Assembly: GCF_025574465.1 (NCBI RefSeq)
Contig: NZ_JAOBPP010000019.1
Span: 124,001 to 188,000, forward strand
Direction: 5' to 3'
DNA from: Kordiimonas aestuarii
GTDB lineage: Bacteria; Pseudomonadota; Alphaproteobacteria; Sphingomonadales; Kordiimonadaceae
Length of the DNA stretch: 64,000 nt
Part shown: positions 34,039 through 42,111 of the stretch, piece by piece
Position numbering within the stretch: position 1 is the first letter of the stretch
Layout: every line of letters begins with the position of its first letter
The notes under the pieces: model-generated
What the model was told of the DNA's origin: nothing
Databases searched by the model: none
The model's input: only the letters and a program-made list of their open reading frames with translations
Translations under genes and position numbers: made by a program

Positions 34039-37000
34039 ATTGATTTTGAAGGGCTTCGTCCCGCGCGGTTTTAGCACTGCCCTCACCGGGTGCCGTGACC
34101 GGCCTTCTCCGCGTCAGCCAAAGGAAGGCTGCCGGGGCATAATAGAAACTCACCACCATTGAGAGGAACGCGCCCCCCGCGATTGCTACGGCAAAGGGGG
34201 GCCAGAAGGCACCGCCTGCAAGGATAAGCGGTGTGAAGCCACCCACTGTGGTGATGGTGGTCGAGAGGATATGCCGCCCGGTTTTCATCACACCGCGCAC
34301 GACGGCGTCCGGATCACCGGCCCGAGCGTCCGGCATGCCCCTGAGTTCAGACAGGATGACGATGGCGGCGTTGATGGCAAGCCCCACAAGGCCCATCAGG
34401 CCGAAGATCACCACGAAGCTGAGCGGGAAGCCAAAGAACCACAGTGAGAAGAGGCCAAGGCCTGCGGCCTGCATGGCTGCTGCAAAGGTGACGAAGGCCA
34501 TGCGGAAGCTGTTGAAGGTCAGCACTATTGCCAGCAGCATCAGTACCAGTAGCAGGCCAACGGTGCCAAACAGCTGGCCTAGCGCTTCATTGCGTTCTTC
34601 GCTTTCGCCGCCAAATTCCACGCTGTAGCCGGGCGGGATTTCAAGGTTTGCTTTATCCAGTTCGCGCAGCATGGCCTGGAAGGCGACTTCCGGCAGCACG
34701 TCAAACTCCAGATACGCCATCACCTTGTTCATGCGCACGCTGTTATAATGCTCGATAGTTCCAACCTTGGTGGAAAGTTTGACATCCGCAACGGCAGAGA
34801 CCGGGACGTCTGCAAACGAGCGATCCTCCTCCAGTCGTGTGTTGGTGCCTATCAGGCTCATGTTGGCGATGGAATTGAGATCCTGCCAGTTAGCCCTGTT
34901 GGCGATCAACTTGACCGGTACCTGCTGCGTTTCTTCAATCAGATAGGTGGCAGTGATACCGGTTGTCAGCGCCTGAAGCTGGCTTTCAACCTGGCTGAGC
35001 GTCAAGCCGGTGACCGATACGTCATCCTCACGTGCCTCCACCGTTACCATCGGGCGACCCGCCTTCAGTGTTGTGCGCGTGATGGTTACATTGGGCAAGC
35101 GGCTCAGGATCGCGCGGATGTCATCGCCGATGCGCTCAAGCATGGCAAGGTCTGGGCCCAGCACGCGCACTTCAATAGGGGCAGTGATCGGCGGGCCTGT
35201 GCCAAACTCGCGCACCAGCACGATGGCTTCCGGCAGCATTTCCGTCAGCTCCTCCTGAAGCTGCGGGATCATCTGCGGGATCTGGTCGAAATGATCAACG
35301 GTTACGACGCCGACACCTGCGTTAACGAGGCCATCGGTCTGGGCAACCATGGCATAATAAAACTTTGCCGGGCGGGTACCGATAAACCAGTGCGAACTTT
35401 GCACGGCCTCATCGGCTTCAAGCCGCTTTTGTACTGCTTCCACGGCCTGTCGGGTTTCTTCAATCGCGGTCTGTCCCGGCATGTAAACCTCAATCCGGAA
35501 CTGGTTGCGGTCACTGGTGGGGAAAAACTGCTCGGTCAATTGCCCCGCCAGCACAAAGCCAAGGATCGGGATGGCCGTTGCCGCAATCATGGAACGCACC
35601 GGATAACGGACCGACCATTCAAGGCTGCGCTTGAAAGGGCCTGAAAGCCATTTGGCGTCAGCCCCGTCTCGCCACCATACGCGCTTAAGCGGTGTATCGG
35701 CATTTTCACCAGGTTTACGGCCTTCAACCACCCGACCGGCAACGGCAGAAATAATGGTAAAGGCAATGACATAGGACGCGATCAGGGATGCGATCACCGC
35801 GGCGGGCACACCCAACAGGAAATCACCGGCATTGCCGGGCATCAGCACAAGCGGCATGAAGGCGATGATAGTTGTCAGCGTGGACCCCATCAGCGGCAGC
35901 CAGAGTTTTTTGACCGTTTTGGCTACGGCTACAGATCGGCGTTCCCCCTGGAGCCGGAGGTGCTGGATTTCATCCGTGATCACGATGGCATTGTCGACCA
36001 TGATGCCGAGCGCGACAATAAGGCCGGTTACCAGAACCTGCTGGATACGCAGGCCCATCATGTGGGTCATGGCAAGGGCGGCAAGGATCGTCAGCGGCAG
36101 GATAGACGCAGACACGAGCGATGCCCGCCAGCCAAGGGAAACCAGAAGCACGACCAGTACGACAAGCGCGCCTTCCGCCAGATTGCCCATCAGGCCATGC
36201 AGGCGCTCGTCGGCATAATCACGCTGGTCGAAGATGCGCTCCAGATGTACAGAGGAAGGCAGGGTGGCACGCATTTCTTCCATCATGCGGCCAAGTTGCT
36301 CCGACCAGGCGTCGATGCGGCTGTCTTCAAACATGCGTGCGGCGATGGCGACACCGTAATGGCCATCAAGGTAAGCCAGTTTACTGGGCGGGTCCTCGAA
36401 CCCGCGTTCCACGGTGGCAACATCGCCGAGCCTCAGGCTGGCGCCATTTTCATCCAGGCCAAGGGGAATGCGCCGGATACGGGCAAGGCCGTCGAGCGCG
36501 CCGGCCACCTGGACAACCATGCGGTTGTTGCCGTCAGAGACGACGCCGGCGGCGCCGCGCGCGTCAGAGCCGCGGATACGCTGTGCGACATCCGCCATCG
36601 TCATGCCGTAGGCTGCCAGTTCACCATCATCAACGGTGATGCGGATTTCTTCTTCTGGCAGGCCAATCACATCGACAAAATCCGTGCCACCCAAGTTGCG
36701 GATTTTGCTTTCTATCTCGCGCGCGTGACGGCCGAGGATGGCATAGTTGATCGGGCTGTCGGCGTGCCACGTCAGTGAAAAAATGGCGGAGTGCGCGTAG
36801 ATGCGGGTATCGGAAAAATCAGGCGCGGTGGAGCCCGTGGGCAGGTCCGTTACCTCGGAGACCTTATCGCGCAGGCGTGCGGTGATCGGTTTGGCATTGT
36901 CGACCCTGTCTTCAAGCTCGATGGTGATCAGCGAAACACCGGGGTTTGAGACACTCCTGACCGTCTTGACTTCAGGTACTTCGCGTATCTTGCGCTCAAG

Positions 37001-37192
37001 CTTTTCGGTGATCTCCGCTTCCACCCGCTCCGCATCCGCGCCGGGGTAAAGCGTTGTGACCTGCACAATGCGGCTTTCCATGTGCGGGTCTTCAAGCTTG
37101 GGCATGCTGATGAAGCTGTTCAGGCCCGCTATGACGATCAGCAGCAGGATAAGCCACACCACACGGGGGTGGTTATAGAGGGAACCTTGCAT
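34037..37192 (-). CDS. RND-family efflux permease
   Basis: The 1051-residue protein has the RND layout of twelve membrane helices and two large periplasmic loops. The first helix is VWLILLLIVIAGLNSFISMPKLEDP. The TM4 motif is GIMVDNAIVITDE, one Asp at the proton-relay position where AcrB has Asp-Asp. C-terminal helices contain GLMGLVGLAINAAIVILSEL. It is the pump of a two-gene operon with the adaptor just upstream (11 bp apart). ATG 37192 follows GGAGG. An outer-membrane channel is not encoded nearby. The substrate is unknown. Confidence 0.95.
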   Translation of the reverse strand: MQGSLYNHPRVVWLILLLIVIAGLNSFISMPKLEDPHMESRIVQVTTLYPGADAERVEAEITEKLERKIREVPEVKTVRSVSNPGVSLITIELEDRVDNAKPITARLRDKVSEVTDLPTGSTAPDFSDTRIYAHSAIFSLTWHADSPINYAILGRHAREIESKIRNLGGTDFVDVIGLPEEEIRITVDDGELAAYGMTMADVAQRIRGSDARGAAGVVSDGNNRMVVQVAGALDGLARIRRIPLGLDENGASLRLGDVATVERGFEDPPSKLAYLDGHYGVAIAARMFEDSRIDAWSEQLGRMMEEMRATLPSSVHLERIFDQRDYADERLHGLMGNLAEGALVVLVVLLVSLGWRASLVSASILPLTILAALAMTHMMGLRIQQVLVTGLIVALGIMVDNAIVITDEIQHLRLQGERRSVAVAKTVKKLWLPLMGSTLTTIIAFMPLVLMPGNAGDFLLGVPAAVIASLIASYVIAFTIISAVAGRVVEGRKPGENADTPLKRVWWRDGADAKWLSGPFKRSLEWSVRYPVRSMIAATAIPILGFVLAGQLTEQFFPTSDRNQFRIEVYMPGQTAIEETRQAVEAVQKRLEADEAVQSSHWFIGTRPAKFYYAMVAQTDGLVNAGVGVVTVDHFDQIPQMIPQLQEELTEMLPEAIVLVREFGTGPPITAPIEVRVLGPDLAMLERIGDDIRAILSRLPNVTITRTTLKAGRPMVTVEAREDDVSVTGLTLSQVESQLQALTTGITATYLIEETQQVPVKLIANRANWQDLNSIANMSLIGTNTRLEEDRSFADVPVSAVADVKLSTKVGTIEHYNSVRMNKVMAYLEFDVLPEVAFQAMLRELDKANLEIPPGYSVEFGGESEERNEALGQLFGTVGLLLVLMLLAIVLTFNSFRMAFVTFAAAMQAAGLGLFSLWFFGFPLSFVVIFGLMGLVGLAINAAIVILSELRGMPDARAGDPDAVVRGVMKTGRHILSTTITTVGGFTPLILAGGAFWPPFAVAIAGGAFLSMVVSFYYAPAAFLWLTRRRPVTAPGEGSAKTARDEALQNQ

Positions 37193-37203
37193 GGCTGGCC
37201 TCC

Positions 37204-38331
37204 TTAACTGCGCGTGGCGGGGTCAATGGCCAGCACGGTGACGCGCTGACCCGGGGCGAGGCGTTCAACCCCGTCAGCGATCACCTTGTCGCCGTTTGAA
37301 ATGGTGCCGGTGACATACACACGGTTGGTGTCGGTATAAAGCACCTGCACGTTTTCAAAGCGCACTTGGGGGCCATCCTTGCCCTCCACCACTTTGTAGA
37401 CGCGCCACAACCCGCGAACGTCGGATGATAGCGCCCGGATGGGCAGCCAGGTGCCGCTGGTTTCCTGCCAGTCGCTGACGACGGCGGTAATCAGTTCACC
37501 CCGATCTGCACTGCCTTCGGGCAAGTTGAAGGTGACCATCATGGTGCGGGTCTGGCCTTCGATTGTGGGGACGATCGAGCGGATGGTGGCACCGTCAATT
37601 TGTTTGCGCCGACCACCCCGAAGTTCAATTGGTGCGCCGTTTCTGGCCGCAAAGGCATATTCGGGAGGCATGCCGATATGGGCTTCCATGCGGGTATTCT
37701 CAGACAGCTCCAGTAGGCGGGTGCCGGCGGCTACCACGGCGCCTTCATCCAGGTGCCGCGCTGTGATTACACCGGAAAACGGCGCTTTTATTTTCGATTT
37801 GGCGATGTCCACATCTAGGGCGGTCACCGTAGCCTCAAGGCGTTTCGCCCGGGCGCGCAGGCTGATGGCATTGGCTTCCGCTTCGTCAAGGCGCTGTGCA
37901 GAGGTATGCCCTTTGTTGAAGGTTTCCTTGGCGCGCGCCAATGTGCGCTCGGCAAGGTCAAGCGACGCGGCGACCTCTTCCCTCTCGGCAAGCAGTTGTG
38001 CGCGTTGGGCGTTCAGACGCGCGGTGTCCAGTTCCGCGAGAACATCGCCTTCTTCAACGTGGGTGCCAAGGTCGACACTAATGCCAGCGACTGTACCACC
38101 AAGCTCAAACGCCATACTTGACATACGTCCCGGTACCGCGCGGCCGGTGAAGGTGCGGCGCGCATGATAACCATTTTCAATTTTCACATCAGTGGTGCGG
38201 ACGGGAAGGGCGCGGCTCAGGCCGCTGTCGGGAGCGGTTTGCGCGGGCAGGCGCACAGCCAACACAGTGACAAATATGCCAACAGCGGCAACAATGGCCA
38301 CCTGCTTTATCAATTTCGCTCTCTGAACCAT
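37204..38331 (-). CDS. RND periplasmic adaptor (membrane fusion protein)
   Basis: The 375-residue adaptor has one N-terminal membrane helix (about 8-28), a lipoyl half (SVDLGTHVEEGDVLAELDTA), a coiled-coil hairpin (about 110-185), the second lipoyl half (KAPFSGVITARHLDEGAVV) and a beta-barrel with membrane-proximal domain (VTFNLPEGSADRGELITAVV). It is the first gene of the RND operon, divergent from the TetR gene. ATG 38331 follows CAGGAAAC. Confidence 0.94.
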   Translation of the reverse strand: MVQRAKLIKQVAIVAAVGIFVTVLAVRLPAQTAPDSGLSRALPVRTTDVKIENGYHARRTFTGRAVPGRMSSMAFELGGTVAGISVDLGTHVEEGDVLAELDTARLNAQRAQLLAEREEVAASLDLAERTLARAKETFNKGHTSAQRLDEAEANAISLRARAKRLEATVTALDVDIAKSKIKAPFSGVITARHLDEGAVVAAGTRLLELSENTRMEAHIGMPPEYAFAARNGAPIELRGGRRKQIDGATIRSIVPTIEGQTRTMMVTFNLPEGSADRGELITAVVSDWQETSGTWLPIRALSSDVRGLWRVYKVVEGKDGPQVRFENVQVLYTDTNRVYVTGTISNGDKVIADGVERLAPGQRVTVLAIDPATRS

Positions 38332-38634
38332 TTTGTTTCCTGCTGTCGTAACCTGGGCCGGATCAATTTTTCTTGGCCATCGTTATCATTGGTCAGCCTG
38401 CTTATATATTAAACTGGACTGTCTAGTCCATAAATTATTTAAACAAGATTCCGTAGGGTAAAATTTACTTAGAGACTTTTAGACACTTGCATATAAGGCC
38501 CGGGCTTTGTTATTTGTAGACCCTATAGTCTAAAAAATACGAAATTGTGCGTCCGGTGGATTTGCAGTTTTGAGATAAAAAGAGTATGGAAAGCGCCAGA
38601 AAAGACGCTCCCCGCGTAACGGAAAGGGTAAACC
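38332..38634. promoter_or_regulatory. TetR/RND divergent promoter region with palindromic operators
   Basis: A 16-bp palindrome, TGGACTGTCTAGTCCA at 38415-38430, lies in an AT-rich stretch next to the RND operon start. A second inverted repeat TAGAC-CCTATA-GTCTA is at 38517-38532, nearer tetR. These are probable binding sites of the encoded TetR regulator for both promoters. The first resembles the P450 upstream site. Confidence 0.75.
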
Positions 38635-39300
38635 GTGACTGAAACCGCCACCGCGCTACCGACCAGTGATCAGGCAGATGAAAACCGCCCGACACGTGGG
38701 CGACCAAGGGATAGCGAGAAAAATTCAGCGATCATTGATGCGGCGTCGGTGCTGTTCCTTGAAAACGGATTTGACGGCACCAGCATGGACGAGGTGGCGA
38801 AACGCGCCGGTGTTTCCAAGCAAACGGTCTACAGCCATTTTTCCAGCAAGGAACAGCTATTCTCGGAAGCCATCCACATCACCATCGCCAAATATTTCCC
38901 TGATGCCGCGCTGGAGATGGTGGAAATTCATACGCTCGAATCAGACCTTGTTGCTGTGGCTGAAACCTATGCCCGGTTGCTTTTGAGCGACCAGGCAATT
39001 GCTATGCACCGGGTGCTGGTTGCGGCGGCAGGCAAGGGGCCGGAACTGGCGCAGATCTTCTGGCAGGCCGGGCCGCAGGAGATGAACGAGAAGCTGGAAG
39101 AGTTCATTGGCACCTGGGCAAACAAGGGCGAACTCAAGATCGATAATCTTGAAAAAGCCAGCGGGCAGTTGATCACGCTTCTCAAGGGCAAGCTGCATTT
39201 CATGCGCGAAATCGGTATGGCGGACAGTGTCACCGAAGCCGAGGTCAAGGAGCAGGCCGCGGACGCGGTTGCGTGTTTCCTCAAGCTTTACAAGGCCTAA
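38635..39300 (+). CDS. TetR-family repressor of the RND operon
   Basis: GTG 38635 follows GGAAAGGG. The 221-residue protein has a TetR helix-turn-helix (about 20-68; AASVLFLENGFDGTSMDEVA then KRAGVSKQTVYSHFSSKEQL) and a helical ligand domain (about 75-215) of the AcrR-C type. The divergent RND operon and palindromes indicate local repression relieved by a pump substrate (inference). The stop is 18 bp before a bidirectional terminator. Confidence 0.94.
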   Translation: MTETATALPTSDQADENRPTRGRPRDSEKNSAIIDAASVLFLENGFDGTSMDEVAKRAGVSKQTVYSHFSSKEQLFSEAIHITIAKYFPDAALEMVEIHTLESDLVAVAETYARLLLSDQAIAMHRVLVAAAGKGPELAQIFWQAGPQEMNEKLEEFIGTWANKGELKIDNLEKASGQLITLLKGKLHFMREIGMADSVTEAEVKEQAADAVACFLKLYKA

Positions 39301-39318
39301 GCCACTCTGGATAAAAGC

Positions 39319-39346
39319 AAAAAGCCGCCCGGTGGGGCGGCTTTTT
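39319..39346. terminator. Bidirectional terminator between tetR and the lipoprotein gene
   Basis: AAAAAGCCGCCC (39319-39330) pairs with GGGCGGCTTTTT (39335-39346), loop GGTG. Runs of A and T on both sides serve both convergent genes. Confidence 0.9.
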
Positions 39347-39365
39347 GTTGGGTGGGTGTTGCGCC

Positions 39366-39587
39366 CTAATCAGTGCCGTCTCGCGATTCCATGCCTTCGC
39401 CCTTCAGTGCTTCGCCGGAATAGCGGGCGTTATCCTTGTCACCCTTCAGGTTGTTCGGCAGGTTGGCTACCTGCGTTTCGGTTGCCGGGCCGAGTGTTTT
39501 ATCAAAGATAATCTCGTCGCCCTTGCTTTCGAAAATACTACAGGCGGACAGGGACATCAGGGCGGCAATCGCGAACAGTTTTTTCAT
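39366..39587 (-). CDS. Small lipoprotein, 73 residues
   Basis: The start is ATG 39585-39587 after GAGGAAG; the longer open frame (to 39779) reads into rnpB and is not used. The product starts MKKLFAIAALMSLSACSIFE, a lipoprotein signal with lipobox L-S-A-C (Cys 16). The remainder is polar (LKGDKDNARYSGEALKGEGM). Function unknown; an outer or inner membrane anchor is expected. It is divergent from rnpB. Confidence 0.82.
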   Translation of the reverse strand: MKKLFAIAALMSLSACSIFESKGDEIIFDKTLGPATETQVANLPNNLKGDKDNARYSGEALKGEGMESRDGTD

Positions 39588-39664
39588 TTTTCTTCCTCGG
39601 GGACTATATCTCAATACGCGGCATGGCCGGACTGTGCCCCATTTTCTATCGCGTTTCAACAGCC

Positions 39665-39694
39665 TTGACGCAGGGTGGCAACCATGAGCATAAA
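39665..39694 (+). promoter_or_regulatory. Probable rnpB promoter
   Basis: TTGACG (39665-39670) and CATAAA (39689-39694), 18 bp apart, are good sigma-70-like elements. The predicted start near 39700 matches the first bases of the RNase P RNA stem P1. Confidence 0.65.
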
Positions 39695-39697
39695 GGC

Positions 39698-40080
39698 GCC
39701 GCAGATGGCCGGATGGCCGCCGCCGCCCGACGCCTCGGTGATCGGGCGGGGGAGGAAAGTCCGGGCTCCACGGAAACACGGTGCCGGTTAATGGCCGGCG
39801 AGGGCGACCTCAGGGAAAGTGCCACAGAAAGCAAACCGCCATGCGAGCATGGTAAGGATGAAAGGGTGCGGTAAGAGCGCACCGCGTCGCTGGTAACAGC
39901 GATGGCACGGTAAACCCCACCGGGAGCAAAACCAAATGGACGGTTGCCTTTGATGGCAGGGCGGGTTTCTGCGCCTCCGTCGTGGTAGGTTGCTGGAGCC
40001 CTGTGGCAACACAGGGCCTAGAGGAATGGTCATCCCCTGCTTGCAGGGACAGAACCCGGCTTACAGGCCATCTGCGCTTT
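39698..40080 (+). ncRNA. rnpB: RNase P RNA (class A)
   Basis: The conserved core is present: GAGGAAAGTCCGGGCTCC near 39751, GGATGAAAGGGTGCGGTAAG near 39855 with AGAGCGCACCGC following, and CAGAACCCGGCTTACAGGCC near 40050. The P1 stem pairs GCAGATGGCC (39701-39710) with GGCCATCTGC (40066-40075), followed by a short T-run that closes the gene. Length about 380 nt is normal for class A. It processes the 5' ends of tRNA precursors together with the RnpA protein. Confidence 0.96.
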
Positions 40081-40210
40081 TATCTTTGGTAAAAATTTCT
40101 GTTTTACAATAATTTTTATTGATCTTCTTTGTGTCCGTTGCAATAGATTTGCGGTGTTGGCTTCTCAAGCTGGCATGCAATTAAAAAGAACAGTAACAAG
40201 GACAGTGAAG

Positions 40211-42019
40211 ATGAACATCAGAAAACCCCTTTTGACCACAGGCCTCGCGCTTTCGCTCGCGCTCGGGACTGCGCTTGTGCCGCTCACGCAAGGAGCCCAT
40301 GCCGCGAATGCCGAGGTTGATGCCAGCCAGTCGTGGATCGAGAAATCCAACGCCTATTCGGCGAAACTTCTGGGCCTCATGGCGAAATACGCGCCTGAGT
40401 ATGCTTCCATGATCGGCGTCGCCGCTGCTGACACTGAAGTGATGGACGTGCAGCCAAAGGTGCTGGAACGCTACACCGCGGATGCGAAAAAACTGATCTC
40501 GGAATTAAAGGCCGCGCGCACGCAGGAAAAAGACCCGGCGCTGGTGCAGGATATCGACATCATGATTGCCTCGCTCGAGCGGGATGTCAAAACCAATGCG
40601 CTCACAAAAGCCAACCTGCTCACCTACAACAACGTGCCGCAGGACATCTACAGCGGTTTCCAGGCGCTTCTGGGCTCGGGCAGCGACGCCAGCCGACACG
40701 AAAGCGCGGTGGTGCGCCTGCGGAAATACGCCGGGCTTGAGGAGGGCTATCAGCCGATCACCGAGCTTGCGACAGCGCGCTCCCGCGAAAGCTTTGCCGT
40801 GGAGGGGCTGGCTGGCCCGTTCAAGGACGAGGTGGAGCAGGACCTCGAGCACCTGCCTGTGTTTATCGAAGGGCTTGCACCGCTTTTTGAAGGCGCCGGA
40901 CTTACCGGTTGGCAGGAGCCGCTTGAGAAATTGAAAGCCCAGCTCACAGCCTATGGTGAGTTTGTGCGGGGCGAGATTGTACCGCGCGCTCGGTCGGAGG
41001 CTCGCCTGCCGCGCCCCCTCTACGAAAACGACCTCGCCAAATGGGGGCTTGAGGGTGTGACGCCCGAAACCCTGATCCAGATGGCGTCGCTTGGCTATGC
41101 GTCGATCAAGTTCGAGATGGAAGCGCTTGCACCGCTCGTCGCCGCCGAGAAAGGCTATGCAGAGACAGACTATAAAAGCGTGATCAGGTATCTCAAGGAA
41201 GAAGGTATCCCGGGCGACGAACTTGAAGCCTATTACGCGAAAACCATCGCGGACCTTGAGGATATCGCCCGCAAGCATGCAATCATCAGCGTGCCCGTGC
41301 GTGACGCGCAGATCCGCATCATGGACGAGGCTGAGACTGCCGCCAACCCCGCGCCCAATGTGCAGCCGCCACGTTTCGTGGGCGGGGATGAGAAAATCTA
41401 CCCGACCTTCCGCCTTCCGCTTGTGAAAAAGAACGGGGACGGCACGTGGCAGACGACGGATGATACCTACAAGGCCTCCACATGGACACTTGCCGCGCAT
41501 GAAGCCCGGCCGGGGCATGAGATGCAGTTCTCAGCTATGCTTGATCAGGGTGTGTCGCTCGCGCGTCAGCTTTATGCTTTCAACAGTGTGAATGTGGAAG
41601 GCTGGGCGCTTTACGCCGAAGCGATCTCCAAGCCCTATATGCCGCTTGACGGCCAGCTTATCTCGCTCCAGAACCGGCTGGTGCGGGCAGCGCGCGCCTT
41701 CCTTGATCCCATGCTCAACCTTGGCCTCATCACGCCTGCAGATGCGAAACGCCTGCTCATCGAGGACGTGATGATCGACGAAGGTTGGGCACAGGACGAG
41801 ATCGAACGCTACACGTACCGCATGCCAGGGCAGGCGACCGCCTATTATTATGGTTACTCCAGGCTTATGGCGCTGCGGGCGGAAGTGGAACTGAAGCTGC
41901 GCGACAAGTTTGTGCAGAAGGACTTCCACGATTTCATCCTCTCGCAAGGCCTGTTGCCGCCCAGCCTGATGCACAAGGCGGTGATGGAACAGTTTGTGCC
42001 TGAGGCGCTGGCCAAATAA
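40211..42019 (+). CDS. Secreted DUF885 metallopeptidase
   Basis: The ATG at 40211 follows AAGGA; the frame also has a GTG at 40154, but a signal peptide begins directly at MNIRKPLLTTGLALSLALGT (cleavage near AHAANA). The 602-residue protein is a DUF885 family member with the zinc motif AAHEARPGHEMQF (about 437-449) and the downstream EGWALYAE, a distant relative of M32/M3-type peptidases. Substrate is unknown. It precedes another secreted metalloprotease by about 90 bp on the same strand. Confidence 0.9.
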   Translation: MNIRKPLLTTGLALSLALGTALVPLTQGAHAANAEVDASQSWIEKSNAYSAKLLGLMAKYAPEYASMIGVAAADTEVMDVQPKVLERYTADAKKLISELKAARTQEKDPALVQDIDIMIASLERDVKTNALTKANLLTYNNVPQDIYSGFQALLGSGSDASRHESAVVRLRKYAGLEEGYQPITELATARSRESFAVEGLAGPFKDEVEQDLEHLPVFIEGLAPLFEGAGLTGWQEPLEKLKAQLTAYGEFVRGEIVPRARSEARLPRPLYENDLAKWGLEGVTPETLIQMASLGYASIKFEMEALAPLVAAEKGYAETDYKSVIRYLKEEGIPGDELEAYYAKTIADLEDIARKHAIISVPVRDAQIRIMDEAETAANPAPNVQPPRFVGGDEKIYPTFRLPLVKKNGDGTWQTTDDTYKASTWTLAAHEARPGHEMQFSAMLDQGVSLARQLYAFNSVNVEGWALYAEAISKPYMPLDGQLISLQNRLVRAARAFLDPMLNLGLITPADAKRLLIEDVMIDEGWAQDEIERYTYRMPGQATAYYYGYSRLMALRAEVELKLRDKFVQKDFHDFILSQGLLPPSLMHKAVMEQFVPEALAK

Positions 42020-42111
42020 TTCAGACAGAGACAAGGGCGCGACATCAGCGCCCTTTCTTTTCTCATTTCATGCGCTAAAGTTCCGTCCAGTCAGACAAGA
42101 GGGGACAGCGT

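Noticed and set aside
39588-39779. N-terminal extension of the small lipoprotein frame
   Set aside because: The extension reads into rnpB and its promoter; the lipoprotein signal starts cleanly at 39587 after a good ribosome site.
40505-41518. Minus-strand open frame of 337 codons opposite the DUF885 gene
   Set aside because: Shadow frame with no start signal and no recognised motif, on the opposite strand of a clear coding region.
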